From: Atopsyche davidsoni
Lineage: Eukaryota; Arthropoda; Insecta; Trichoptera; Hydrobiosidae
Assembly: GCA_022113835.1 (NCBI GenBank)
Contig: JAILWY010000023.1
Span: 18,191,001-18,255,000 of the forward strand
Direction of reading: 5' to 3'
DNA length: 64,000 bases
Each line of letters begins with the position of its first letter. Position 1 is the stretch's first letter. Positions 24,730-35,041 of the stretch are shown here, in pieces. The notes beneath the pieces were generated by a model that was not told where the DNA came from, made no database searches, and worked only from the letters and a program-made list of their open reading frames with translations. A program made the position numbers and the translations under genes.

Positions 24730-26235
24730 ACTATGGCCGCCATTGCTTCAAAAGCGTCTCCTTCTTCAAATATAAAGTAACACTTGGATATGATCTTCTT
24801 TCTCGCTCGGTAGGTCCTCTTCCGTCTTCAGCTGTGATGTGATCTCTACCCGTGTTTTCGAGTCTTTACAGAGACTGTGTGGTAAATAAAACACATAGTC
24901 GATGTGAAGACTGTGAACACAGGCGAAACTCGAAGGCGCTCCTGGAACAACGCAGAAAGCAAACATTAGTGACGGATAACACCGGATAGCGTTCAACAGT
25001 TATTGCAATAATATTAGTTATGCAGAAGTAGTACAAGGATCATTTAGTAGTCTGAGGCAGATTTGAAAACTAGAATTCAACGTTAAGACTTAATTTATAG
25101 TTTTTCTCTATAGTTTCTAAAACGTTCACCCGGTAGTTACGGTTTAGGTTTGAAACATAAATTACATAATCGGAAAAGCTATAGAAAAGTAAAAATTACA
25201 TCAATGAATTTTGGCCGAGAGTATGATTTTTTTTTAATTATTTTTACTTGTAGTATATTTGTAACCGGCTAAAATTTCATTTAATTGTAAAAAAAAATGC
25301 GCGACTTGAAAAGTTTAACTTTAGCAGATTTTATGAAGTCAATAAATTATAAGACCAAAAATAGGGACACGGTCGAGGCGGGGTCGTCTCGAGAAGACGG
25401 AGCCGCTCCAGCGCAACGAATCAAAGTCAGTAGAACGATCGTCAAAACCGTCGCAACCACGCACTGTAGGGGCTGAGCGTTTGACGTAGACCACGTACCG
25501 CATGCCTCACAACAAAACTTAAGCCTTCAACTGGAGCAGGCAATTTCATCAAAGGATTATTTGGAGGATCGCGTAGATCGCCGAACAGGGCCCGGGCGCC
25601 GTTTGCCCCACTCGCTCGGGGGCCGTCGTCACTCTCCTGCCGTTAAGCCCGATCAAACGGAGCCGTCAGCGCTGCGCGAGAACACTCGTTCCGGCAGCGG
25701 AAAGTCCATTGATTATTATCTCGACAGGTCATTATGCACACCGAACATTGAAAACGAGACTGAGATAAAATTAACATCCGAGCGTTTGCTCGGCCTTCTG
25801 CGGTTTCGAATCACAAAGACGCGATAAATATATCCGCGCTGCAACCGATTTAAACTCTGCTAGAGATATAAAACAAAATTATATAGTAGTGAGAACAATG
25901 AGAGGAACTTCTGAGTAACTCGGGAGCTCACATAGCTCATCGCTCGTCGCGAAGAAGATCTACCGGAGGGCAGAGCCCCGGAGGGCGGTGAGAGCAAAAG
26001 CGGCCGAGAAGCTCGCAGGATAGATATACACGTAAAGGAGTGGAGAGCGGCAAGCCCCGCAGACTGCGTGACTGGGCACTCGAAATAAAGCCGCGCCGCC
26101 TGTAGTACGCGCACTTACGCAACGCGCGGCCATCGCTCAGTGATCGAGTGATTCACGCCGCGAGTAAAAATACACTACGGAAGACCCCGGCTGGACACGC
26201 TCGAATCCAGTTAGCTTAATCTAAAAGACGATTAA

Positions 26236-26409
26236 AGCCCTCTACGCCCGTTGCGACAATTACTACCGACTGTGCTAGCGACTCGCAACTAGCCAATGGC
26301 GTCCCTTTATTTTGGCTGTTTTTTTTTAAATGATTTTGCCTAAAACGTAGGACGCTATTGGCCAGCTGCAAGTCGGTGGCGCGATTTGTCGCTACGGGTG
26401 TAGAGAGGA
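26236..26409 (+). mobile_element. Foldback element family 2 (complete)
   Basis: About 174 bp inverted repeat. The left arm starts CCCTCTACGCCCGTTGCGAC and carries AGCCAATGGCGTCC. The right arm, reverse-complemented, starts TCTCTACACCCGTAGCGAC and carries GGCCAATAGCGTCC. A short T-rich loop joins the arms. No coding capacity. Confidence 0.8.
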
Positions 26410-27185
26410 CTTCATTCTAGATCGGGCGATTTCGCTGTGACCCGAGAGGGAAGGAGATGCAGGCGGCGGTGACCGACAGAGCTTGGCAAAAATTTGACAG
26501 CAATGAAGCAGTCGCATAAAATAATATTTGTAAAATGTAAGTTCGCCATTGGAGAATAATTTCATTGGAGGTGCACTTTGTGCGCAAAAAAAATTCTACA
26601 CAAATGAGGCCCTTTATTAAAAAAATTATTTGGCATCGTACATATGCGATAGCGGTTGCCTGGCTTATTTTTTGTTATATGTTTACAAATTTGCATAGTT
26701 CGTGCGGATAGCATTATATTTAAAAAAAATCAAGAACGACTAGGGACTACCGGACGTCGACCCTTCGGCGCACACTTTCGGAGACAATTAAACGTGCTCA
26801 ATATTTTCAACAAACATCTTGCACTCCACCCGAGCGTGTGCTTTGTCTCGCCTGCCGGGGCGCGGCCGCACCGCTCTTCGGAGACGCTCTTTGATTCATC
26901 TGCCGAATTGCACGCGAATGGAATACTGCCGGAAAGCCGATTCATTGCTGACTGACCTTATTGTTCAATTTCGAGTAGAATATATGAAATATTTGATGTG
27001 CGTTTAAATTAACAAAGCAGATCCCCGCGGCTGTTCAAAATGACGCTTCCGTTTCGATCGCATCAACCGGCGTCGGCGGCATCGCTACGAGCGTCCGCCG
27101 CTTTGAAAATAAAGGTCAAAATAAAGCGGGCCCCAGGAAAGCCGGGCCGGCAGCGCTCGACAGAATGGTGCGAAGGACGGAGCCA

Positions 27186-27515
27186 CCCCGGCGTCCTCGG
27201 AGGCGTCCTCGGAGGCGTCCCCGGAGGCGTCCTCGGAGGCGTCCTCGGAGGCGTCCTCGGAGGCGTCCCCGGAGGCGTCCTCGGAGGCGTCCTCGGAGGC
27301 GTCCCCGGAGGCGTCCTCGGAGGCGTCCCCGGAGGCGTCCTCGGAGGCGTCCTCGGAGGCGTCCTCGGAGGCGTCCTCGGAGGCGTCCTCGGAGGCGTCC
27401 CCGGAGGCGTCCTCGGAGGCGTCCTCGGAGGCGTCCTCGGAGGCGTCCTCGGAGGCGTCCCCGGAGGCGTCCTCGGAGGCGTCCTCGGAGGCGTCCCCGG
27501 CGGAGTCCCCGGCGG
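27186..27515 (+). repeat. 12-bp minisatellite (GGAGGCGTCCTC/GGAGGCGTCCCC)
   Basis: About 27 tandem 12-bp units. They occur as two variants differing at one T/C position (CCTC or CCCC), mixed irregularly. The unit length is a multiple of three and it has no stop in most frames, so long frames are open on both strands: a Gly-Val-Leu/Pro-rich one, an Arg-Pro one and a Pro-Arg/Gly-Thr one. None has a non-repetitive domain attached, so I do not call a gene. Confidence 0.9.
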
Positions 27516-27876
27516 CGCTATATTTGCACCTTTCCGCTCTCCGCTCGTGCAGACCGTCCCCGCGCTCGCCCCGTCGCCCACTCTCGCCGGTAGGAAAGAC
27601 ACGGCGGATAATGTATTATACACCGCTATAACGTTTTTAAAATATTTCCTCGAACGAGCGATACGTTTTACTCGTATTTTATATTCGTCTTTCCGGCATT
27701 CGGAAAGGAGTTTAATTAAATGTACAATTACACCCGAGTAACTGGGATTTTTGACAACAATAAATGCAAAGAAAAACTCAAGTCGTATTCCGCAGCGGCG
27801 TCGCTCGGCTCGAAGGTCCCCGGCGGCAGGTCCACTCCTGTAGACGGAAACGCGGGCCTCTCGAAACCGTCGCTGC

Positions 27877-27953
27877 CTGGAGCGGGGCGGGGCGGGGCGG
27901 GGCGGGGCGGGGCGGCGCGGGAAGACGCGGGAAGACGCGGGAAGACGCGGGGC
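27877..27953 (+). repeat. GGGGC pentamer run and GCGGGAAGAC decamer run
   Basis: GGGGC repeated about seven times is followed by about three or four units of GCGGGAAGAC. Both are simple tandem repeats. Confidence 0.85.
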
Positions 27954-28856
27954 GGCTGACTGGCGACTCTTATTGACATAAACTGTTTTCAAATTACAAT
28001 TCAACGCAAGTAGTTCGGCATCGTTGATGGTTTACTCTTTGACGTCTATTTTTATAATTTAAATTTAAAAAGAAGGGATTACTCAGTACCGACTTGAATG
28101 AGTTTATTTCATTCAAAATATTACACTAACTAAAAAAAGATATTATAAATAATACAATTAGATAATTTTCAAGATATATTGATGAAAAATACTATTAAAT
28201 AAATAACTGGACGTGAAAAATCGCATTCGTAAATATTTTTATGCCTGAAGATTTGCGATCAATTTATAATCTATTCTACTAATATAAAATATACGGATCG
28301 ATCAATATCGAGCGGGCAGTGTCGAATACCTTTTTATTTCTTATCTTTCCATCGTAAACGATAGAAATGAATTATGTTGATTTCTCTCTCGCGGTGGCAT
28401 TCCCGCAATGTCGATCGCGAATAATCCACCGAGCGCCGCGGCGGGGAAGCCTCGCCGCCGGAACGGCACATTTCGACAAACTCAGACGTTGCGACTCTAT
28501 ATTTTGTTTACACGATAACATACATTGTGTATTTAATAATGCGAGATGTTTTTGTTACAATGAAATCGAATACATAAGGCCAGGTGTTCGGCGACCGTCA
28601 GTAGATAACAAAGAACAGGCCTAATAGAAAACGCTACTGCCGATTTAAACTACTTTTGGACTTCGCCACGAAAGGGAAGAAGAACAAGTACACCACTCTA
28701 CTCGATCCGTTCTGCAGTTTCGACACTTAAATTGAATAAACAATTTTCTGAAAGTTCTTTTCATTTCAAAAAGGAGTACGAGTCGAGAAGGAAATGCAAT
28801 AATGCAGCGAGGAGGGTCACGTGCGCGCGCACCGGCCCGGACGGTTGCCGGGAGAC

Positions 28857-28966
28857 GCCGCCCGCCCCGCCCGCCCCGCCCGCCCCGCCCGCCCCGCCCG
28901 CCCCGCCCGCCCCGCCCGCCCCGCCCGCCCCGCCCGCCCCGCCCGCCCCGCCCGCCCCGCCCCGCC
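28857..28966 (-). repeat. 9-bp minisatellite (CCCGCCCCG)
   Basis: About twelve perfect CCCGCCCCG units, C-rich on the plus strand. They give an Ala-Pro-Pro or Gly-Arg-Ala frame that should not be taken as protein. Confidence 0.9.
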
Positions 28967-29397
28967 TAGCGAATGTGCATCACGTACATGACGGATAGCT
29001 GCATCGATCCGATCGGTCAATATGGCTGATATCGCCACACCTTCCATATCACGACACGTGACCCCAAAACAGTGAGAAAACTGTGCCGCTGTCGAGACGA
29101 GAACTCACGACAAGCGATAATGTGGACTATTAGTAAAAAAAATACTCGGTCACTGTTGTCGTATATTTTGTGTTTGCACGTCATAAAATGGCGTTGGGTC
29201 TAAAATTGTACTCCAGTAAAAATGTTACAGCCGCGCGCCGCGAGATAGGCCGGAAGCGAAGTCGCGGCGCGTTACCGGCCGCCGTGACCCAATTTGTTTG
29301 CGTAATTCGAGATAGCGACCCGTCACGACTCGAGAGCCCGTCGAATCGGTGAGGATTTGCAGTAGGAATAATACGTAAATTGTCAACTCACTCTTAC

Positions 29398-29476
29398 TCC
29401 CGGATCGGCGCGAAATCTTGTCAATTTTCAAGTCACAGATTGGCACGTCGATGACATTCGATGTTCGTTTCGCCAT
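29398..29476 (-). CDS. Candidate first coding exon, unknown gene
   Basis: On the minus strand an ATG (29474-29476) with A at -3 and G at +4 opens a frame reading MAKRTSNVIDVPICDLKIDK then ISRRSG. It meets a donor-like GTAAGA at 29397, and six bases further on a stronger GTGAGT at 29391; both leave one base of a split codon. The upstream (higher-coordinate) side is a CpG-rich block at about 29560-29760, as expected of a promoter region, and an Inr-like TGACAGTT lies about 40 bp before the ATG. The frame otherwise runs on to a stop at 29225. I do not recognise the protein. Start context, donor and CpG block together make it better than a random frame, but it is unproven. Confidence 0.35.
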
Positions 29477-29559
29477 TATCACGACAAAAACACGTCCAGG
29501 AGAAATCTAACTGTCAAAACGGTAGTGGGCTGCGGAAATCAATCGAACGGTAGCGGTTT

Positions 29560-29750
29560 TGGACGCGCCCGAGGCGTTTTACTTCAAACGCGGGCAGATT
29601 CGCGAGGAATCGCAGCGCGCGGCACGGCCCGGCCCGCCCGGCGCCTCGCACTGCCTCCGTGGCTGGAGCCGCGCCCCGCCCGCCCCGCCGCCCCGCCGCC
29701 CCGCCCCGCCCGCCCGCGCAGCCGGCCCGGGCGCTCGTCCGAGGCGACTT
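29560..29750. promoter_or_regulatory. CpG-rich block, possible promoter
   Basis: Dense CpG and CCCCGCC/GC-box-like strings (CGCCCCGCC and similar) lie immediately upstream of the minus-strand candidate first exon. No TATA box is apparent. The call rests on composition and position only. Confidence 0.3.
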
Positions 29751-30384
29751 TTCTTTTCTACTTTTATTCGTACAGATAATGTATAAAGACAAATAAGCCC
29801 ACCTGTGACGGATCTCGGCGGGTTTGATCGGCTCGATGCACTTCGACGCGCACGCGTCAGAACGCCCCGCGAGCGCGAGAGACGGGACGGTGCACTAGCC
29901 GAAAAGGGTTCGGCGGTCCGGCCATCGATTTGAGACCGCGCACTCGTGAACGAATGACCGGATTGAGAGATAATCGTTTACCCGTGTACGTTTATTTCAT
30001 AAATACTCTACCCGTAATGAAGGACATTATAAAATTTCCCTACAATACTAAAAGTAACTTACAATATAGATACCGTGGATTAATTGTGTAATTTATTATT
30101 TTTTCTATCCGATTCACTGCAGAGATAACCGGATGTTCATTGCGCGATTTGCATTATTTTTAATAGGCTAAAATAGTATAAGAAATACAATGACTTACAT
30201 ATTTTATCCGGATTCGTTATCGTGTCCTATTTAATTCAACTTAAGCTTCAAAAGCGATCGAAGAACTTTCGAGCGCCGCACTCTCGACTGCGAGAAATTG
30301 TATGATATTTGAAGGCGTTCGGAGCCGGCGATGCGGAGGGCGTCGCGATGCCGGAACGCGGCGCGCCGGTGCGAGTGCACGCGG

Positions 30385-30497
30385 GGCGAGGCGCGGGGCG
30401 CGGGGCGGGGCGCGGAGCGGGGCGCGAGGCGGGGCGGGGCGCGGGGCGCGGGGCGGGGCGCGGAGCGGGGCGCGAGGCGGGGCGGGGCGGGGCGCGG
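30385..30497 (+). repeat. GC minisatellite with 48-bp higher-order unit
   Basis: GGGGCG-based repeat in which a block containing CGCGGAGCGGGGCGCGAGGC recurs 48 bp later. About two long units lie within about 110 bp. A donor-like CAACAG/GTACGT follows at 30513 on the plus strand. Confidence 0.8.
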
Positions 30498-30824
30498 CTC
30501 CCTTTGCAACAGGTACGTGCGCCGCCTCGGCGCGCACTGTGGGCCGAGACGCCGGACGATTATTGCACCCTTAAATTATTTTATTGTAACTATAATATAA
30601 TACCTTATAAAAAAATAACGAGCGCTTTAAACTAAGCCGTGACGAGTGAGCGGCGCCAGCGCCGTGTTGCGAATGTTGCCAGAATGTCGGCGCGTAGATT
30701 TTTGTTTAATAAGGAATTTAGAAGAATACATTTTGAAAAAACGATGCTTAGTGTTACCCAGTTGCGATGGTGTACCGTTGTAGTGCAGAACTACCGAGTA
30801 TTCAAAAAAGATAAAAGTTTTAAT

Positions 30825-30853
30825 GTGTTTTTTATAGAGATGTAGAACTTTAA
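30825..30853 (+). repeat. DD41D mariner left terminal inverted repeat
   Basis: GTGTTTTTTATAGAGATGTA followed by GAACTTT; pairs with 31711-31738. Confidence 0.85.
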
Positions 30854-30932
30854 GTTGGCAACACTATTTTAACTGGCGGCCATTTTGTCAGCTGTCAAAG
30901 GATTTATGTCTAGTTTGGTTTGGCATTTCAAC

Positions 30933-31636
30933 ATGAATAGACTGACGCCTGAACAACGCTTTCAAAATGGCCCCAAAACAAGATTGCCGTTGATCCCGAT
31001 TTTCATAAGCGAATTTTGTTTAGCGATGATGCTCACTTTTGGTTGAATGGATACGTCAATAAACAAAACTGCCGTATTTGAAGTGATGATAATCCTCAAG
31101 TGTATGTTGAGACACCGTTACATCCAGAAAAACTGACTGTTTGGTGTGCTTTATGGGCTGGTGGAATCATTGGTCCGTACTTCTTTAAAGACGATGCTGG
31201 TCAGGCCGTTACAGTCAATGGTGACCGCTATAGAGCCATGATTACTGACTTTTTCGTTCATCAATTGAACAACCATGATGTGCAGGAGCTGTGGTTTCAA
31301 CAATACGGCGCAACATGTCACACAGCTCGTGCCACAATTGCTTTATTGAAGGAAACGTTTGGTAACCGCATACTTTCACGTTTCGGACCCGTTAATTGGC
31401 CTCCAAGATCGTGCGATTTAACGCCGCTAGACTATTTTCTGTGGGGATATGTGAAGTCGCTAGACTACGCCGATAAGCCTGAAACGATTGACCACTTGGA
31501 GGACAACATTCGCCGCGTTATTGCCGATATACGGCCACAAATGTTGGAAAAAGTCATCGAGAATTGGACCTCCAGACTAGACTACGTCCGAGCCAGCCGT
31601 GGCGGTCATATGCCAGAAATCATATTTAAATTATAA
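30933..31636 (+). pseudogene. DD41D mariner transposase, deleted and mutated
   Basis: ATG at 30933 opens MNRLTPEQRFQ, then sequence jumps out of frame to a segment reading DPDFHKRILFSDDAHFWLNG (first catalytic Asp). This implies an internal deletion that removed the helix-turn-helix DNA-binding region, roughly a hundred residues or more. A TGA at 31079-31081 stands where relatives have Trp (NCRI-stop-SDDNP). The frame is then open to 31636, with TVWCALWAGGIIGPYFF, WFQQYGATCHTA and SCDLTPLDYFLWG. The second catalytic residue, normally Asp in WFQQDGA, is Tyr here (codon 31304-31306). It lies 41 residues before the third Asp, matching the DD41D (rosa/Visitor-like) mariner lineage. Three independent lesions make it dead. 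Confidence 0.88.
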
Positions 31637-31710
31637 TGCCAAAAAATTATCTTTCGAATAAAGTTAATTTCATGTCAATTTAAAAAAATTATCTTTGTTT
31701 TATTTCATTT

Positions 31711-31740
31711 CAAAGTTCTATACCTTTATAAAAAACACCC
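31711..31740 (-). repeat. DD41D mariner right terminal inverted repeat
   Basis: AAAGTTCTATACCTTTATAA followed by AAAACACCC, the inverse of the left end, with TA directly after it. Confidence 0.85.
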
Positions 31741-31744
31741 TATA

Positions 31745-32045
31745 CTATTAAACATGGCCGACACGGCCCTCTTCTATCTTCTTTCGATATAGCCGATAAA
31801 AATGTCTCAAAACAAATGAAATAATTGTATTCGACCCATTATATTAAAATAAACCTAAAAACGTGAAAACCATTTATGGACATTTTACGAAAATCCTATT
31901 TGCAGTCAACGTGTTAATAGACTCACTAACGCAGAGCGCGCCTGGGAAGCAAAATCTGCTATATACTTTACAGAATGGCTTAGTGCATAGTTTGGAATAA
32001 ATTTCGCAATAGTCTTTACATTGGTTTTTCACAACTCTGGCAATT
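31745..32045. other. Spacer between two transposon remnants
   Basis: AT-rich, with nothing recognisable. Confidence 0.4.
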
Positions 32046-32049
32046 TAAA

Positions 32050-33130
32050 ATACACCTATACCTCGCTTTACGGCCTAGAAACGTTCCACAAAACTTGGCC
32101 GCTAAGCGAAAAGCCGTATAACGAATCAATTATTCTAATACAAATTCATACAAATTCAATGGGATCGGTTCCAAATTTGTTAAATATGTAACACTTTTTA
32201 CACATTCTGGCCATATTTTTTTCCAAACATGGTTCATTGTTGTTTTTTTCACTTCTGTACAAAAGTGATTTTTGAACCAATCCTCAAAAGTAGCTTTAGT
32301 CATCCAAGCTTTCCTGTTGGATTTCCATATGACGGGTAATTGATTTTTATTTAGTCCTTTAAGAGGCCTTGGATTTTCGGACAAATATATTAAAAGTGGT
32401 TTTAGCTTAAAATCACCCGCGGCATTTGCACCAAGTAGCAAAGTTAATCGTTCTTTAGACACCTTATAACCAGGCGCAGATTTTTCGGTTTTTGAAATGT
32501 ACGTGCGATCAGGCATTCGCTTCAAACACTTGTGCAGGTTTATAACCACTTCTTTCAATAATTCCCTTTAAAATTTTGGGATATTCCTTAAATGCGGCCT
32601 CATCGTCGCTAGCTGCTTCACTTTTCATTTTCAAATTATGAAAATTAAATCTATTTTTAAATTTTTCAAACCACCCTCGGCTTGCTTGGAATGTGACATC
32701 TTCAGAAGATTCATTAGTATCTCCATTCTTCAAATTTTCGAAAATACTTTCATAATAATCATTTGACTCATTAGCATTCTCTGTTTGTTATTGTCCTCAA
32801 TCCATATTATCAATAGTTAAAATAAGTTAAATAAAAATACACATTAAAAATTTTAAATTTGTACATACATACATATGTACTTACGTACTAAAAATGTCCC
32901 TAATTATTTACAATTTTTCCAGTTAATGTGTAACAATCAGTAATAAATATGTACACAAAACACTCACAGACGAGTCTAAACCAGCCGCTCTATGAGCACA
33001 CACTGAATAACGCTCGTAAACAAAATAACATCGAAAAAATGTTTTTTGGTCGTTATGGCGAAACATTTTAGGCCGTATATCGAAAACGTGCCTTAATTGA
33101 AAAGGGCCGTTATAGCGTTTCTTTCGACGT
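32050..33130 (-). mobile_element. Tigger/pogo-like element remnant, ends uncertain
   Basis: Encloses the transposase fragment at 32130-32800. Outer sequences share related strings: TACCTCGCTTTACGGCC on the left, and GGCCGTATATCGAAAACG and CCGTTATAGCG on the right. These resemble subterminal Tigger sequence. I could not align a clean inverted repeat or a TA duplication, so the borders are approximate. Confidence 0.45.
32130..32800 (-). pseudogene. Tigger-type (pogo family) transposase, gutted
   Basis: The minus strand carries SRGWFEKFKNRFNFHN (CENP-B type DNA-binding domain), then SGYKPAQVF, MPDRTYISKTEKSAPGYKVS, RLTLLLGANAAGDFKLKPLL and KAWMTKATFEDWFKNHF. It then jumps to WKKIWPECV, the C-terminal motif of this family. 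Between PAQVF and MPDRTY, relatives have a segment with the first catalytic Asp (Cys-Asp-Glu-Thr-Gly); here it is lost in a small frame-shifting deletion at about 32522. After the NHF block the segment holding the other catalytic acids is missing. The N-terminal helix-turn-helix half is frame-shifted or absent beyond about 32800. Family assignment is firm; no activity is possible. Confidence 0.8.
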
Positions 33131-33257
33131 TTCGGTCCCGATACTGGGACCATATTCTAGGATTTTGTAACATTAGAAGGCATAAACCACTACGCAATCT
33201 TTATTATCATAATATAATAAATTATCATCATATATATACACATGTATATGATGTATG

Positions 33258-33258
<1 letters not shown>

Positions 33259-33328
<70 letters not shown>

Positions 33329-33334
33329 GGGGGG
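33259..33334 (+). repeat. TA microsatellite followed by a G run
   Basis: About 65 bp of TA followed directly by a nine-base G run (GGGGGGGGG), an abrupt composition change. Confidence 0.9.
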
Positions 33335-33339
33335 ACTAG

Positions 33340-34140
33340 AACGCTAAACTGTTTGGATTTATTTGGATATTTTAATAAATTATGCATTTCATAACATTAT
33401 TTTTTGGAAATAATGTTTGCTTTTAGTACACTGATATGTTTGCCTGAAAATCTCTTTCGTGGTTAGTCTCCCAATAAATTGATATCATCTGGGAAGTCTA
33501 AAACGCCTGACAGTTAACCGAGACCAGACCAGACCTCGGTTACATTGAACCCGACAGCGAGTTATCTTCCTGTTAAATGTACGCCAATAGGTTTTGGCTT
33601 CAGTTGCGTTGCGATAAGAAGGATCACCAAGAATTCATCGACATTAAATACTATAATATTTTATTTTTCACCTTGATTTTTTTTGCTGCAATAAATTAAA
33701 CAGGTTTTAAACAAGTAGTATATTTATCAATGTATATTATCAGTTATAAAATAATACCATTCAAATCATATTTTAATGTTATTTAAAAAAAAAAGATTAA
33801 TATTTCAAAATTTATCGTCATTTCAAATGCACACCTCATTGATAAAGGTTTCTTACGCGTTAATAGTGGTGCGGGTACAAACTTTAGAGTTTCATTGTGT
33901 ATACAATAATTCGCACGTATCATATGGAACATACAAATATCATCTTTGTATCTGAACCATAATCAAAAGAACCGCGCAAGAGACTTGAACGAGTGACACG
34001 ACCGAGAGACTTGTGCAAAACATCCGAGTATCCGTTCTTAGTGATTTTAACGAAAAAATTAATACTTTCTTGGCTGGCTTTTTTATTTCAAAATAATGGA
34101 TGAGGCAATCAGAGTTTTGTCAAAACCCTTACATACATTA
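33340..34140. other. Non-coding DNA
   Basis: Nothing recognisable apart from a small hairpin (TAACCGAG, then ACCAGACCAGAC, then CTCGGTTA) at about 33515-33542. Confidence 0.45.
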
Positions 34141-34146
34141 CGCATA

Positions 34147-34259
34147 TAAAAATAATTATAGTGAAACTTAAACATGAATTATTTTTTTAAATATATTTAT
34201 ATATATATATACATATACATTTTTTTTTTCAAGTTAAAGTTTCACTATAATTATTTTTC
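34147..34259 (+). repeat. Short AT-rich foldback element
   Basis: AAAAATAATTATAGTGAAAC followed by TT at the left is inverted at the right as AAGTTTCACTATAATTATTT. The arms are about 25 bp around an AT-rich loop, and the element is about 113 bp. The family is not recognised. Confidence 0.7.
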
Positions 34260-34353
34260 AAACTAGGATAATTCAAAATCATGATATTCGCCAATGCGAT
34301 GATCTGAGCGCGATGAATTAGTCCGGTAAGCTAGCGGCGCCCTAGCCACACGA

Positions 34354-34388
34354 GCAGTGTGCAGTGTGCAGTGTGCAGTGTGCAGTCT
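34354..34388 (+). repeat. 7-bp tandem repeat (GCAGTGT)
   Basis: About five units of GCAGTGT, the last diverged to GCAGTCT. Confidence 0.85.
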
Positions 34389-35041
34389 GCCCTCTGCCCC
34401 GCTAATGGCCGATTCAATATTCAAGATGGCAGCCGCTCGGTGAATATGCTGTGAATGTGAACAAACGGACGCGGCGCGGCTGTCATGCTGTCGTCGCCTA
34501 GCGCCGGGCCGCGGACTGCGCTTCACGCCAATAATTCTGGCAACATTCTGGGATTGTTAGTTTACTGCCGAGTATGGTCATCTCTCGTTTGTATTTAATT
34601 TTTAATTTTAATAAGCCCATCAGTAAATAATACATTCGAAATGAGGTAGTAACGACATTTTTCTCTGTTTTCTCTAAAATAATCGAGAGTTGGCGGTGTA
34701 AGCGACCGATATATAAAATTAGCATGATGTTGACACTGTAGCCGGCTTAAAAAAATTATATTGAACTTCTGAAACGGGAAGAGCACTTCATAATTACTAT
34801 ATAAGTGAAAAATCGAATAAATAACAGGTGATGAAGTTATGGGAACAAATCCGTTATACGTATAACTTTATGTTTATTTAACTCATTTGCTTGAAATATA
34901 ATTCAATTAAATACTTAATGAACACTGTAGATTCAGAATCGTGGTTATCTCTAAAGCGTAGTCCCATAAGATGTGCATTACTGATCCTCTAATAATATAA
35001 GCATTACTCACAACCTGAGAATTAGGTACTTTCCGTTTTAA

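Larger units (their letters stand above)
25360..30660. other. CpG-dense domain
   Basis: Frequent CpG dinucleotides and repeated GC-rich blocks contrast with the AT-rich flanks. The domain contains five separate GC minisatellites, one foldback element and one candidate first exon. It may be promoter-associated sequence; I cannot place a transcription start with certainty. Confidence 0.45.
30823..31740 (+). mobile_element. DD41D-type mariner, internally deleted
   Basis: Matched ends. The left is ATGTGTTTTTTATAGAGATG followed by TAGAACTTT; the right, reverse-complemented, is GGGTGTTTTTTATAAAGGTA followed by TAGAACTTT. TA flanks both sides (30821-30822 and 31741-31742). The element is about 918 bp and keeps a start codon, the catalytic half of a transposase and both termini, so in principle its ends could still be recognised. 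It is a non-autonomous deletion derivative. Confidence 0.88.

Noticed and set aside
27040..28004. Long frames of 142, 233 and 313 codons across the 12-bp minisatellite
   Set aside because: Stop-free repeat units open several frames at once. Flanking residues show no known domain. Kept only as a low-interest finding.
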